Assembly (NCBI RefSeq): GCF_900129245.1
Contig: NZ_FQUT01000003.1
Location: 186,001 to 250,000 of the forward strand
Direction: 5' to 3'
Origin: Chryseobacterium arachidis
GTDB lineage: Bacteria > Bacteroidota > Bacteroidia > Flavobacteriales > Weeksellaceae
DNA length: 64,000 nucleotides
Under the pieces are notes generated by a model. That model was not told where the DNA came from and did not search any database. It saw nothing but the letters and a program-made list of their open reading frames with translations. Shown piece by piece: positions 42,197 through 51,362 of the stretch (positions are counted from its first letter, which is position 1; each line of letters begins with the position of its first letter). The translations under genes and the position numbers were made by a program.

Positions 42197-43252
42197 TTAC
42201 AGAGTGATAATTTGTCCTTTTTGAGAACTTTCCCAGGCTGCATCGATGATTTTCATATTTTTAATCACCTCTTCCGCCGGGGAAGGCAATGCATATCCGA
42301 AAACGATAAATTCGTAGATCTGCTGATAATAATTCATATAATTTCCCGGTTCGCTTGAGGTAAACATTCTTTTCGTTTCCGAGTTTTCATTGATATAATT
42401 TAAAATTCCGTCGGCTTCTTTTAAAGGCTGAGTCCAGTCTTCTCCATAAGTCGGGATCGCTCCGGCAACCAGTTCGTTTTCCTGATCATCCGATCTTTCC
42501 TGTAAAAAGCTTCCTTTATCTCCGTGAACAGCGTACGCATAATGTGCTTCTTTGGTGAAGACCGAAGATTTTAGCCTTACTCTCAAATCATTTTGATAAA
42601 ATAAAATAATTTCAAAATAATCATTGGCAAACTCATTTCCTTTCATTGAAAACACATCGGCAAACAATTTTTCAGGAAAACCAAAATACTGCACCGCCTG
42701 ATCTACCAGATGCGAACCTAAATCGTGAAGTGAGCCCGATCCAACGGCTTCAGGATTTTCCTTATGTGCTTTTCCGCTTGCAGTAGTACGGAATCTGTCG
42801 AAACGGATCTCCGCCTCTTTAATATTTCCTAATTGACCTTCACTTATAATTTTCTGAACCTGAAGATAATCGCGGTCGAACCTTCTGTTTTGATAAACAC
42901 TTACAAATAAACCTTTTTCCTCTGCCAATCTTACCAATTCTTCCGCTTCGGTAACGTTTACAGTGAAAGGTTTTTCCACAACAACATTTTTTCCGGCTTC
43001 CAATGCCATTTTTGTATATTCAAAATGGGTCTGAACCGGAGTATTCACAACAACCAGATCAATATCAGCCTGCTCCAGCATTTCCCCTACTGAGCGATAA
43101 ATGGTGGCATCAGAATATTGTTCTTTAGATTCTTGCTTCGTTCTTTCAACAATCGCGGAAATAAAAAATCCAGGATGCTCTTTTAAAAATGGAGCATGAA
43201 AAACTTTTCCGCTCATTCCAAATGCACAAAGTCCTACTTTTACCAATTGCAT
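42197..43252 (-). CDS. Gfo/Idh/MocA family oxidoreductase
   Basis: From the ATG at 43252 the protein is 351 residues. It has an N-terminal Rossmann domain (VKVGLCAFGMSGKVFHAPFL, then VVEKPFTVNVTEAEELV about 90-106) and a C-terminal dehydrogenase domain with GSGSLHDLGSHLVDQAVQYFG (about 166-186). It would be an NAD(P)-dependent oxidoreductase of a sugar, inositol or related compound. The longer start at 43315 is rejected because a TAnnTTTG element lies between it and 43252. Confidence 0.92.
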   Translation of the reverse strand: MQLVKVGLCAFGMSGKVFHAPFLKEHPGFFISAIVERTKQESKEQYSDATIYRSVGEMLEQADIDLVVVNTPVQTHFEYTKMALEAGKNVVVEKPFTVNVTEAEELVRLAEEKGLFVSVYQNRRFDRDYLQVQKIISEGQLGNIKEAEIRFDRFRTTASGKAHKENPEAVGSGSLHDLGSHLVDQAVQYFGFPEKLFADVFSMKGNEFANDYFEIILFYQNDLRVRLKSSVFTKEAHYAYAVHGDKGSFLQERSDDQENELVAGAIPTYGEDWTQPLKEADGILNYINENSETKRMFTSSEPGNYMNYYQQIYEFIVFGYALPSPAEEVIKNMKIIDAAWESSQKGQIITL

Positions 43253-43266
43253 AAATTTATTTTGAA

Positions 43267-43274
43267 CAAATATA
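43267..43274 (-). promoter_or_regulatory. -7 element of the Gfo/Idh/MocA gene
   Basis: The minus strand reads TATATTTG, 14 nt upstream of the ATG at 43252, within the alternative longer frame. Confidence 0.6.
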
Positions 43275-43369
43275 TTTATAAAAATTACAAAATACCCATT
43301 CAAAGATTTAATCATATAATTAAAAAATCATTAATAAATGATAAATATCACTCTGTAATTTTTATTAAT

Positions 43370-43420
43370 TCTAAATAATAATATACTTTTGCACTTTATT
43401 TAAAACCACTCTAAATAATA
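43370..43420 (+). promoter_or_regulatory. promoter and candidate operator pair of the TonB receptor gene
   Basis: TACTTTTG at 43384-43391 is the -7 element. An exact 11-mer TCTAAATAATA occurs at 43370-43380, just upstream of the -7 box, and again at 43410-43420 in the leader. The arrangement fits a repressor such as Fur straddling the start of transcription. Confidence 0.5.
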
Positions 43421-43429
43421 AGCGTAAAA

Positions 43430-45721
43430 ATGAAAAAACAGCTAGTAACCCTAGGACTTCTATTCGCAGCAGTGTCCTTAGGTGCACAAATGAAGAATAT
43501 TGAAGCTGATACTGTTAAAGTTCAAAGTATTGAAGATGTCAACCTTCACAAGACGGGCAATCCCAATAAAGCCAAAGCCATGTCAATTAAATCGAATTTG
43601 ACGGTAATGGAAACACCACAGCCCATTGCTATCGTTTCGCATGAAATTATCGAGCAACAACAGGCAAAACAGCTGAGTGATGTTCTTCAGAATGTAAACG
43701 GTATTTATGTGACCTCCTCAAGAGGAAATTCTCAGGATAGTTTCGGTGGACGTGGTTTCATTTTGGGAAATGACAATATTTTCAAGAACGGCTCCAGAAT
43801 CAACAGCGGAGTTTTTCCTGAGGTTAGCGGTTTAGAAAGAGTTGAAGTTCTGAAAGGAGCAAATGCTATGCTTTACGGAAATACAGCTGCAGGTGGCGTT
43901 ATCAATATGATTACCAAAAAGCCTAAATTTAATTTTGGAGGTAGCGTGGGAATGAATGCAGGAAGCTGGAACTCTTATAAGCCAATGGTTGATATCTACG
44001 GGCCGTTGTCTAAAAATATTGCCTTCAGAGTAAACGGAACATATGAACATGCAGAGAGCTTCAGAGATGTTGTGGAGTCTGAAAAATATTATTTCAACCC
44101 TTCATTTTTATTTAATTTAAGTGATAAGTCTCAATTAATTGTAGAAGCAGATTATCTTAAAAATAATTTTACCCCAGATTTCGGAATCGGATCTATTACT
44201 GAAAAAGATCAAAGCTACAGATTAAACGATATGGTGTCCAGAAATGTTTTCTTCGGAACAGACTGGCAATATCAAAATGTGCAGCAAGCTTCTGCGAATG
44301 TTACTTTCAATCATCAGTTTAATGAAAGATGGTCTTTGAACACTACTGCATCTTATCAGAATTATACTAAAGATTATTTTTCTTCAGAAAGAGTACAATG
44401 GATATATGACACTAAAGATCCAACTGTAGATCCTAACAGATTATCTTGGAAAAGACCTTTTGGCAAAACTTACAATGAACAAAACTATACTTCTGCTCAA
44501 TTAAACTTAAACGGAGAATTCAATACCGGAAAGATCAACCATAAAGTATTGATCGGCTCTGATGCAGACTATAGTCAGGCAGATGCGTATGCTTATACAA
44601 TAAGCGCACCTACGAATCTTTTATATCTTGACAATCCATCAACTTGGGGAAATGTAGATATGCCAAATTCCACTCTTGCTACGAAAAACAGAATCAATAC
44701 AAGAAGAATTGGGATATATGCTCAAGATTTTATCAGTCTTACAAAAGAACTTAAAGTTATCGCAGGCCTAAGATGGTCTTATATTGAAAACATGCCGACA
44801 TTGACAACTCGCTTTGCATCAAATGATAAAATTCCAGTAGCCAATTCATCAACTTCTGATAATGCATTTTCTCCAAAGGTAGGCTTAGTCTATGCTCCAA
44901 ATGAAAATCTATCGGTGTTTGCAACCTATACAAACTCATTCGCTGCAAATGCGGGATATACTTCCGACCAATTCGGTACAGTAAATACCAATCAATCTGC
45001 GGCACAAATTCAAAATCAGTTAGCGAATTTATCAAGACAGAGTATAAAGCCATCAACTGTTGACCAATATGAAGTTGGTGTCAAAAAGAATTTCTGGAAT
45101 AACGCTTTAGCTGTTAATTTAACGGCCTACCAGATTATGTATAATAACTATTATCAGACCTATTGGTTTATTTCTGCAACTACTCCTAATGCAGCACCAA
45201 CAAATTCAACGGATACTAATCTTAAGGAATTTGCAGGAGATATGAGAAGTCGTGGTGTGGAATTGGATATTACAGGAAATCCAACCGAAAATTTATCAAT
45301 TATCGGAGGTTTCTCTTACAATAATTCTGTTTATCTGAATACTCCGGAGAAAGGATATGTTGAAAAACAAAGATTAGTAAGAACTCCAGCTACAACAGCT
45401 AATGTGTCGGTTTTCTATAAATTTACAAACTATGTAAAAGGCTTAAAAATTGGAGCTGGGATTTATTACATTGGGGATAGAATCGCAGGATGGAATGACA
45501 CAAAATCTACCAATACAAGTAGAAATAATGTAACAAGAATGTTTGATTTAAAGGATTATACTACAGTTTCACTATCAGCTGGTTATGAATGGAATAAATT
45601 CTCAATCCAAGGTCGAGTTGGAAACTTATTCGATACAGTAAACTACAATGTTCACGAAAACTATTCTGTTAATCCCATTACACCGAGAAATTACTATTTC
45701 ACCTTGACGTATAAACTTTAA
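43430..45721 (+). CDS. TonB-dependent siderophore receptor
   Basis: The 763-residue protein has a signal peptide (MKKQLVTLGLLFAAVSLGAQ), a plug domain (about 55-165; TVMETPQPIAIVSHEIIEQQQAKQLSDVL, GLERVEVLKGANAMLYGNTAAGGVINMITKKP) and a 22-strand-type barrel to the C-terminal FTLTYKL. It would import a ferric siderophore across the outer membrane, energised by TonB. It is followed by a PepSY-type membrane protein, a common partner for iron handling. A direct-repeat pair in the promoter suggests iron-dependent control. The specific siderophore is unknown. Confidence 0.95.
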   Translation: MKKQLVTLGLLFAAVSLGAQMKNIEADTVKVQSIEDVNLHKTGNPNKAKAMSIKSNLTVMETPQPIAIVSHEIIEQQQAKQLSDVLQNVNGIYVTSSRGNSQDSFGGRGFILGNDNIFKNGSRINSGVFPEVSGLERVEVLKGANAMLYGNTAAGGVINMITKKPKFNFGGSVGMNAGSWNSYKPMVDIYGPLSKNIAFRVNGTYEHAESFRDVVESEKYYFNPSFLFNLSDKSQLIVEADYLKNNFTPDFGIGSITEKDQSYRLNDMVSRNVFFGTDWQYQNVQQASANVTFNHQFNERWSLNTTASYQNYTKDYFSSERVQWIYDTKDPTVDPNRLSWKRPFGKTYNEQNYTSAQLNLNGEFNTGKINHKVLIGSDADYSQADAYAYTISAPTNLLYLDNPSTWGNVDMPNSTLATKNRINTRRIGIYAQDFISLTKELKVIAGLRWSYIENMPTLTTRFASNDKIPVANSSTSDNAFSPKVGLVYAPNENLSVFATYTNSFAANAGYTSDQFGTVNTNQSAAQIQNQLANLSRQSIKPSTVDQYEVGVKKNFWNNALAVNLTAYQIMYNNYYQTYWFISATTPNAAPTNSTDTNLKEFAGDMRSRGVELDITGNPTENLSIIGGFSYNNSVYLNTPEKGYVEKQRLVRTPATTANVSVFYKFTNYVKGLKIGAGIYYIGDRIAGWNDTKSTNTSRNNVTRMFDLKDYTTVSLSAGYEWNKFSIQGRVGNLFDTVNYNVHENYSVNPITPRNYYFTLTYKL

Positions 45722-45751
45722 AACAATAATTATTAATAATTTCTTCAAGTA

Positions 45752-45783
45752 AAGTGGGAATTGCATTTTTGCAGTTTCCACTT
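45752..45783 (+). terminator. strong hairpin between receptor and PepSY genes
   Basis: AAGTGGGAATTGCA (45752-45765) pairs along all 14 bases (two G-U) with TGCAGTTTCCACTT (45770-45783), followed by TT. It may reduce transcription into the PepSY gene. Confidence 0.7.
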
Positions 45784-45813
45784 TTGAACTTTAAAAAAAA
45801 CAAACGATAAGAT

Positions 45814-46329
45814 ATGGACAAAATTAAGGACACGAGAAGTTTCATGAGAATCACTCACCGTTATCTAGGATATTTTTTGGCGGGAATCATGGCTGTTTAT
45901 GCATTAAGCGGCATTTTATTGGTATACAGAGATACAGATTTTCTGAAAAAGGAAAAAAATTATGATAAAGTAATCGATAAAAACCTTGATGAAAAAGCAT
46001 TAGGCAAAGAGCTGAAAATTAAAAATTTTGAAGTTGAAAAAACAGAAGGAACCATTTTGAAATTCAAGCAGGGAACTTATGATTCAGCCACAGGACAGGC
46101 AAAATATTCTAAAAAAGAATTGCCATTCGTTTTGGATAAAATGACAAAACTTCATAAAGCACAATCCAAAGATACACTTTCCCCTTTAAACACTTTTTTT
46201 GGTGTTGCATTATTTTTCTTCGTGATCTCCAGTTTCTGGATGTTCAATCCGAAGACAAAAGCTTTCAAACGCGGGATGGCTTTTACCATCGCAGGGCTTA
46301 TTGTATCGATAATTCTGCTGTTTGTTTAA
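45814..46329 (+). CDS. PepSY-type membrane protein (iron uptake associated)
   Basis: The 171-residue protein has three transmembrane segments (about 17-37, 127-147, 153-171) with a periplasmic PepSY-like region between the first two (about 45-110). The first helix segment THRYLGYFLAGIMAVYALSGILLVYRD is typical of the short PepSY-TM proteins found after siderophore receptors, thought to help with ferric reductase steps. The full-length PepSY reductases are longer; this is the compact version. It follows the TonB receptor after a hairpin. Confidence 0.8.
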   Translation: MDKIKDTRSFMRITHRYLGYFLAGIMAVYALSGILLVYRDTDFLKKEKNYDKVIDKNLDEKALGKELKIKNFEVEKTEGTILKFKQGTYDSATGQAKYSKKELPFVLDKMTKLHKAQSKDTLSPLNTFFGVALFFFVISSFWMFNPKTKAFKRGMAFTIAGLIVSIILLFV

Positions 46330-46488
46330 AACACAATTATTTTAATAGAGGATGTGGAATCTTTTTAAAAAATCTTTCAGTTTTGGGCGAGAATTTCCCA
46401 TAAATTCACTAAACAAGGATTATTTGGCACATTTATTGATTTTCTGAAATCACAAATAATACACATCACAATATTAAAATAATAAATT

Positions 46489-47079
46489 ATGAAAAAGCTA
46501 ATTTTTACAGGGATATTAGCAGTGGCGGGTTTAGCTACTTCTATGAATGCGCAAATTCAAAAAGGCAACTGGTTAGTTGGTAGTAGTTTAATATCAAGTA
46601 ATTTCGGATTAAATACCGGTGGCGGTTATAATATAGCATTACAGCCTAAAGGAGCATATTTTATTGAGGACAATCTTGCAGTCGGTGGATATGTTGATTT
46701 AGGATTCAATAAAGTAACAAACGGCAGTCCCACAGAATTTACTTATGGAGTTGGAGCTTTAGGGCGTTATTATCTTTCTCCGGGAGAAAAAGGAGTGGAT
46801 AACTTGCTAAATCACGGGCGTTGGTTCCTTGAAGGAAACGCCGGAATCGGAGGGAGATCAGTAGAAAATGCAGACTCTACCACAGGTTTTGATTTCGGAG
46901 TTGGTCCGGGATATTCATACTTCATCACACCGAATATCGGTCTTGAAGGTTTAGTAAAATACAGAGGGAGAGCCGGTTTCGGTAGTGAAGGTTTAAATTC
47001 TAATATCTCGTTTAATTTAGGCTTCAGTATTTATCTTCCAACGTCGAAAGCAAAAGATATCGCTAATGATGTAAAATAG
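46489..47079 (+). CDS. porin-like outer-membrane beta-barrel protein
   Basis: The 196-residue protein has a signal peptide (MKKLIFTGILAVAGLATSMNAQ) and an eight-strand-sized barrel (QIQKGNWLVGSSLISSNFGLN, FIEDNLAVGGYVDLGFN, GVGALGRYYL, FLEGNAGIGG, ISFNLGFSIYL). It resembles the OmpA/OmpW-like small barrels annotated as 'outer membrane beta-barrel' in flavobacteria. The C-terminal KAKDIANDVK tail after the last strand is short. Function is unknown. Confidence 0.88.
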   Translation: MKKLIFTGILAVAGLATSMNAQIQKGNWLVGSSLISSNFGLNTGGGYNIALQPKGAYFIEDNLAVGGYVDLGFNKVTNGSPTEFTYGVGALGRYYLSPGEKGVDNLLNHGRWFLEGNAGIGGRSVENADSTTGFDFGVGPGYSYFITPNIGLEGLVKYRGRAGFGSEGLNSNISFNLGFSIYLPTSKAKDIANDVK

Positions 47080-47115
47080 CCAATCACTTCACATTCACAT
47101 ATACATTTACAAATG

Positions 47116-47146
47116 AAATCGCCGGAATTTTTATTCCGGCGATTTT
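47116..47146. terminator. terminator between barrel gene and peroxiredoxin
   Basis: AAATCGCCGGAAT pairs exactly with ATTCCGGCGATTT around TTTT, with T-runs on both sides; it serves convergent genes. Confidence 0.88.
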
Positions 47147-47188
47147 CGTACAAATTAAAACTAAACTATAAAAAATCAAATAAATAAA

Positions 47189-47824
47189 TCATGTATTCGG
47201 TTGGGGCGTATATCTTAAATACGGCTTTATTTCAGTCACTCCTTTCGGGAAAACATTTCTGGCATCTTCCGTAGAGATTGTAGGCGGAACAATCACATCA
47301 TCTCCGTGTTTCCAATTGACCGGTGTTGCAATTTTATGGGAATCAACCAACTGCAGAGAATCCAGCACACGGAGAATTTCATTGAAATTTCTTCCCGTAG
47401 AAGCAGGATAAGTAATAATTAATCTCACCTTTTTCGCCGGATCAATAATTAATAAAGAACGGACAGTAGCGGTTGCAGAAGCATTAGGGTGAATAAAATC
47501 ATACAGCTCGGAAATTTTTCTGTCTTTATCCGCAATGATAGGAAACTGCACTTCGGTATTCTGGGTTTCATTAATATCTTTAATCCAGTTTTGATGATCT
47601 TCTACTCCATCCACACTCAAAGCAATGACTTTCGTTCCTCTCTTCTCAAATTCCTCCTTCAGTTTTGAAGTGTATCCTAATTCTGTAGTACAAACCGGAG
47701 TATAATCTGCAGGATGCGAAAACAAAATCCCCCAGGAATCTCCTAAATATTCATAAAAATTAATATCACCGACAGAAGTTTCTGCCTGAAAATCGGGTGC
47801 GGTGTCTCCTAGTTTAATTGACAT
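47189..47824 (-). CDS. 1-Cys peroxiredoxin (Prx6 group)
   Basis: It reduces hydrogen peroxide and organic hydroperoxides. The 211-residue protein has LGDTAPDFQAETSVGDINFYEYLGDSWGILFSHPADYTPVCTTELG with the peroxidatic Cys in the TPVCT motif, and the long C-terminal tail (WKHGDDVIVPPTISTEDARNVFPKGVTEIKPYLRYT) characteristic of Prx6 members. There is no resolving Cys in the classical position. A -7 element precedes it at 47848. Confidence 0.96.
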   Translation of the reverse strand: MSIKLGDTAPDFQAETSVGDINFYEYLGDSWGILFSHPADYTPVCTTELGYTSKLKEEFEKRGTKVIALSVDGVEDHQNWIKDINETQNTEVQFPIIADKDRKISELYDFIHPNASATATVRSLLIIDPAKKVRLIITYPASTGRNFNEILRVLDSLQLVDSHKIATPVNWKHGDDVIVPPTISTEDARNVFPKGVTEIKPYLRYTPQPNT

Positions 47825-47847
47825 AATATTTTGTTCTTATTAGTCTA

Positions 47848-47855
47848 CAAATTTA
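47848..47855 (-). promoter_or_regulatory. -7 element of the peroxiredoxin gene
   Basis: The minus strand reads TAAATTTG, 23 nt upstream of the start codon. Confidence 0.6.
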
Positions 47856-47924
47856 GTAGAGTTTTTGAAACTGGCAAAATTTTTGTTGAAAAATTATATC
47901 TTTAATTAAAAAATAATTTCCTCT

Positions 47925-48806
47925 ATGGAGAAAAATGGTCTAGGTTATATTGATGTTGTTTATAAAGTCTTAGAAAACTGGTATTTAAAATTTGCAGAGC
48001 TTACCCCCAAATTAGTTGTCGGGATATTGGTTTTTTCTTTTTTCCTGATTACAAGTAAGTATCTAAGTCAGTTTGCGGTAAAAATCTTTCATAAATTATT
48101 TCCTAAAAGCAAAAAAGAAAGTTCTCTGGTAACACTCATCAGTGTCTTCAGGTTTTTGATTATGGTGATGGGAACTTTCATTGCACTCGAAATTATGGGC
48201 TTCAGCAATTTCCTTTGGAAGTTTATAGGAAGTTTAGGAGTGGCGGGGGTTATTGCCGGGGTTGCTTTAAAGGACCTTGTATCAAGTATATTTTCGGGAA
48301 TGTTGATTGGGATTGATAAAGCCTTTAAAATTGGAGATTATATAAGTATTGGAACCAATTCCGGTACTGTTTCTGAAATAGGATTTTTAACTACTAAAAT
48401 CATTACGGATGACGGCAAAAAAGTATACATTCCCAACCAAGTTATCTTTAATGCTCCATTCTCAAATATTACGGCGTCGCCTCAGCGAAGAATTATTTTA
48501 AATTTTGAAATCCCTGCTGATGAAGATGTTACAAAAGCACAGAAAGGAATCATGGATGTCATTAAAGGATTGCAAGATGTAGACAGGTTGGATGCTGCAG
48601 AAGTAATTTTCACGGATCTTAAGCAGGGAGTCTTCAATTTGCAGACAAAATTCTGGATGAAAGTAGGCGCTAATATGACTCAGCTAAAAAGTGAAGCGTA
48701 TCTGAAAATTAAACAAAGACTCGATGCAGACAATATCCAACTGGTAACACCTACAAGCATCAGCATTACCGGAGGAGAAAGTTTGATTAATGAAAATCAT
48801 GATTAA
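47925..48806 (+). CDS. mechanosensitive ion channel, MscS family
   Basis: The 293-residue protein has three transmembrane segments (about 29-52, 73-97, 103-130), with the pore-lining helix rich in Gly and Ala (FIGSLGVAGVIAGVALKDLVSSIFSG), the MscS signature FKIGDYISIG...GTVSEIGFLTTKI, and a cytoplasmic C-terminal domain. It opens under membrane tension to release solutes after osmotic downshift. Length matches the small MscS type. Confidence 0.95.
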   Translation: MEKNGLGYIDVVYKVLENWYLKFAELTPKLVVGILVFSFFLITSKYLSQFAVKIFHKLFPKSKKESSLVTLISVFRFLIMVMGTFIALEIMGFSNFLWKFIGSLGVAGVIAGVALKDLVSSIFSGMLIGIDKAFKIGDYISIGTNSGTVSEIGFLTTKIITDDGKKVYIPNQVIFNAPFSNITASPQRRIILNFEIPADEDVTKAQKGIMDVIKGLQDVDRLDAAEVIFTDLKQGVFNLQTKFWMKVGANMTQLKSEAYLKIKQRLDADNIQLVTPTSISITGGESLINENHD

Positions 48807-48910
48807 TTAAATCAAAGAAAAACATTCTCAATATATTTTTTTCAGAAATTTACTCGCAGTGACGACGTTGGATAATCAATAAATAACAAACGTATTAATC
48901 ATTAATAAAA

Positions 48911-48940
48911 AAAGCAGCCTTCAAAAAGCTGCTTTCCTGT
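48911..48940 (+). terminator. terminator after the MscS gene
   Basis: AAAGCAGC pairs with GCTGCTTT around a 9-nt loop and is followed by CCTGTTT. It is about 105 nt after the MscS stop codon. Confidence 0.65.
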
Positions 48941-48952
48941 TTATATTCAATC

Positions 48953-49131
48953 ACCCATTGTGCATTTTGATTTGTTTTTCGTCACTCCGATAGATTTTGA
49001 AGAAAATCGTATCGAAAAGTTTGTAATATTGAAGATCATTTTGTTCTCGATACATTTTTCTTCACTTTGTTACGAAAAAACACTCAAACTGATGGATTTA
49101 ATACCAAAATTTCGCAAAATGTACAATGGGT
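48953..49131. mobile_element. 179-bp element with 17-bp terminal inverted repeats (MITE-like)
   Basis: ACCCATTGTGCATTTTG (48953-48969) is mirrored with a single mismatch at 49115-49131 (CAAAATGTACAATGGGT). The interior has no open frame. It fills the gap between the MscS gene and the downstream end of the protease gene. The short, non-coding, terminal-repeat structure resembles a miniature inverted-repeat transposable element or a REP-type repeat; target-site duplication is not clear. Confidence 0.6.
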
Positions 49132-49143
49132 ATTAATTAATAA

Positions 49144-51345
49144 TTATTTGCTGATGATTAATTTTTCAGTCATTTTTGTTCCATTATCCAAAACGATTGA
49201 AATCAAATAATTTCCGTTCATTAAATCATTTACTCTGACCTGAGTTTCACCTTTAAAATTTCCGTTTTTAAGCAATCTTCCTGAAGCATCAAATAACGTA
49301 TAATTTGCTTTTTGAGAAGTATTTTTCAACGAAATATTTACCACATCGTGTGAAGGGTTCGGATAGATCGAGAAGCTTTTTACATCTGCTTCTGCCGTTG
49401 CCAATACCACCTGACTCACAGAGAAATTAGCCGAGTTCAACGCATAATAAATATTTCCTAAAGCTTTCACCATAATTCTTGCAGCCGAAATATTTTCATT
49501 AGGAAGCGTAACATTAGCCGAGCCATTGTTTGGGACGCTTGCTGCCAAAACCGTGTTAAATGTAGCTCCTCCATCTTTAGAAAGCAAAATCGTTACATTC
49601 TGTGTATTAATTGCTCCTGTATTGGTTCCTGCCACATTCCAGGTTACAGGGATTGTAGAATTTCCGTTCACAGAAGTTCCGCCAGTGGATTGTGAAGTAA
49701 CAGTGAAAGGCCCGTCATTGGTAACTGTCACTACCATTGCATCTCTTGCTGCCTGATTTCCTGTTGCCCTGTTATCATTAACCAAAAGGGAGAAATTCAA
49801 AGTTCTGGCAACACTTGGCGTCACTTCCCATTTAGGAACAAGATTATTAGCTACCACAGAACTCAGCACCGGAAAATATCTCGAAGGTGAAGCCGTTGGT
49901 GTTAAAGAACGATAAACCGGACCGGCTGTTGCTGTTGAAACCGGAGGTTGTGTATTGTTTGTATTATTATATTGCTCCCATAAATACGTTAGGGGATCTC
50001 CATTTGGATCTGTTCCCGTTCCCGTAAGAACGAAAGCCGTCCCTTTGGGAATTGTATAATCTGCTCCCGCATCAGCAGTCGGAACTCCGTTGTTATTGGA
50101 TATTTTAGAAGAACAATCTGTTGCTCTCTGCAGAACATTATACATTTCTATTACACTGGCCGCATGGAAATACGCATCACTGTTATTCTGAACATTATTT
50201 GCCGTTCCGCAGATTCCTGCATACGCCATAATGGTACTTCCGCTTCCCGGCTCATAAGCCGTACTGTTGTTGAAATTACCGCTACAATTAGAAGTTGCCG
50301 CTCTGAAGGTATGATTTGCCCCGAACTGATGCCCCATTTCGTGTGCAACATAATCTATATCAAAAGGATCATTAATAGGTGCTCCGGAGCCTGTAACTCC
50401 TCTTGCTTTGTTATTGGCAACACAAACTACCCCTAAGCCAGCCAATCCGCCACTATTTGTTCCAAAAACATGTCCTATATCATAATTCGCAGAACCAATA
50501 ACAGTATTGGTATTGCTTTGATTTTCATCGATCATCGTTCCAGGAGCTCCATTGGTAAAAGGATCTGTAGCTGCATTGGTGTAGACGATAGAACTGTTAT
50601 TGGCAACTAATGTCATGGTAGTGGAAATTGTTTTTTCGTACACTCCGTTTACCCTGTTCATAGTGGTTACGATGGCAGCCATCGCCAAAGGTATGCTTCC
50701 ACCGTGAAAAGCGGTGTATTCTCCAGTAGCTGCAACCGCTAAACGATATCTTCTGAACTGTCCGTCAGAAACTAAAGGTGCTTTGTTGGCGGAACCGTTA
50801 TTCTTTAAATTATCCAACTTGTCTTCAACATGACATTCGAAAAGCCTATCATTTTTAGGTAAATCTTTTCTTTTGTATAAAATAAAAGCCGAATTATCTT
50901 TTGCATAACTGTCGAGATAGCTGATCTCCCAATTATCAAAATACATGACACTAATTCCGGTTGACGGCGTTACGCTGAAACGAATCGTATTTTCTGGGTG
51001 CCTTTTTTGCCAGCCTGTATACGTTCGGATTTCGGGGAATTTTGCCTGCAGCTCCGGCTCCATAATAGAAGCTTCCTGAACAATATAATCTCTTATATTC
51101 CCATCAGAATCCGGAAATTTAATCACAAGGCTTTCATCATTAGAAAAACGTTGTGGAGCATTTTTAAGATCCGCCTTAATATGATCCAGATCCAGCTGAT
51201 ACAAAGAAAAATTGTTGGGAGTAGTCCATCTCGGATTGAGATTTTCCCTGCTTACTTTGTTATCCTTCAGCTTCGACCAGTAATTCTGGCCAAAACCCTG
51301 TGCTGCGATCAACAGGCACGAGACGATTAATGTTTTAGTTTTCAT
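49144..51345 (-). CDS. T9SS-exported reprolysin-like zinc metalloprotease
   Basis: The 733-residue protein has a signal peptide (MKTKTLIVSCLLIAAQGFGQ), a pro-region (about 25-190), and a metzincin catalytic domain (about 195-410) with HEMGHQFGANH at residues 335-345 supplying three zinc histidines, and a Met-turn STIMAYAG (370-377). A beta domain (about 420-650) and a type A sorting domain (about 655-733; IYPNPSHDVVNISLKNTSQKA) follow. It would be secreted through T9SS and processed at the cell surface. The protease substrate is unknown. It resembles the flavobacterial reprolysin-like peptidases. Confidence 0.95.
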   Translation of the reverse strand: MKTKTLIVSCLLIAAQGFGQNYWSKLKDNKVSRENLNPRWTTPNNFSLYQLDLDHIKADLKNAPQRFSNDESLVIKFPDSDGNIRDYIVQEASIMEPELQAKFPEIRTYTGWQKRHPENTIRFSVTPSTGISVMYFDNWEISYLDSYAKDNSAFILYKRKDLPKNDRLFECHVEDKLDNLKNNGSANKAPLVSDGQFRRYRLAVAATGEYTAFHGGSIPLAMAAIVTTMNRVNGVYEKTISTTMTLVANNSSIVYTNAATDPFTNGAPGTMIDENQSNTNTVIGSANYDIGHVFGTNSGGLAGLGVVCVANNKARGVTGSGAPINDPFDIDYVAHEMGHQFGANHTFRAATSNCSGNFNNSTAYEPGSGSTIMAYAGICGTANNVQNNSDAYFHAASVIEMYNVLQRATDCSSKISNNNGVPTADAGADYTIPKGTAFVLTGTGTDPNGDPLTYLWEQYNNTNNTQPPVSTATAGPVYRSLTPTASPSRYFPVLSSVVANNLVPKWEVTPSVARTLNFSLLVNDNRATGNQAARDAMVVTVTNDGPFTVTSQSTGGTSVNGNSTIPVTWNVAGTNTGAINTQNVTILLSKDGGATFNTVLAASVPNNGSANVTLPNENISAARIMVKALGNIYYALNSANFSVSQVVLATAEADVKSFSIYPNPSHDVVNISLKNTSQKANYTLFDASGRLLKNGNFKGETQVRVNDLMNGNYLISIVLDNGTKMTEKLIISK

Positions 51346-51362
51346 GTTTTTAATTTTACATA

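Noticed and set aside
43253..43315. Longer start of the Gfo/Idh/MocA gene
   Set aside because: A consensus -7 element lies between this start and the ATG at 43252, and the extra residues do not fit the Rossmann start.
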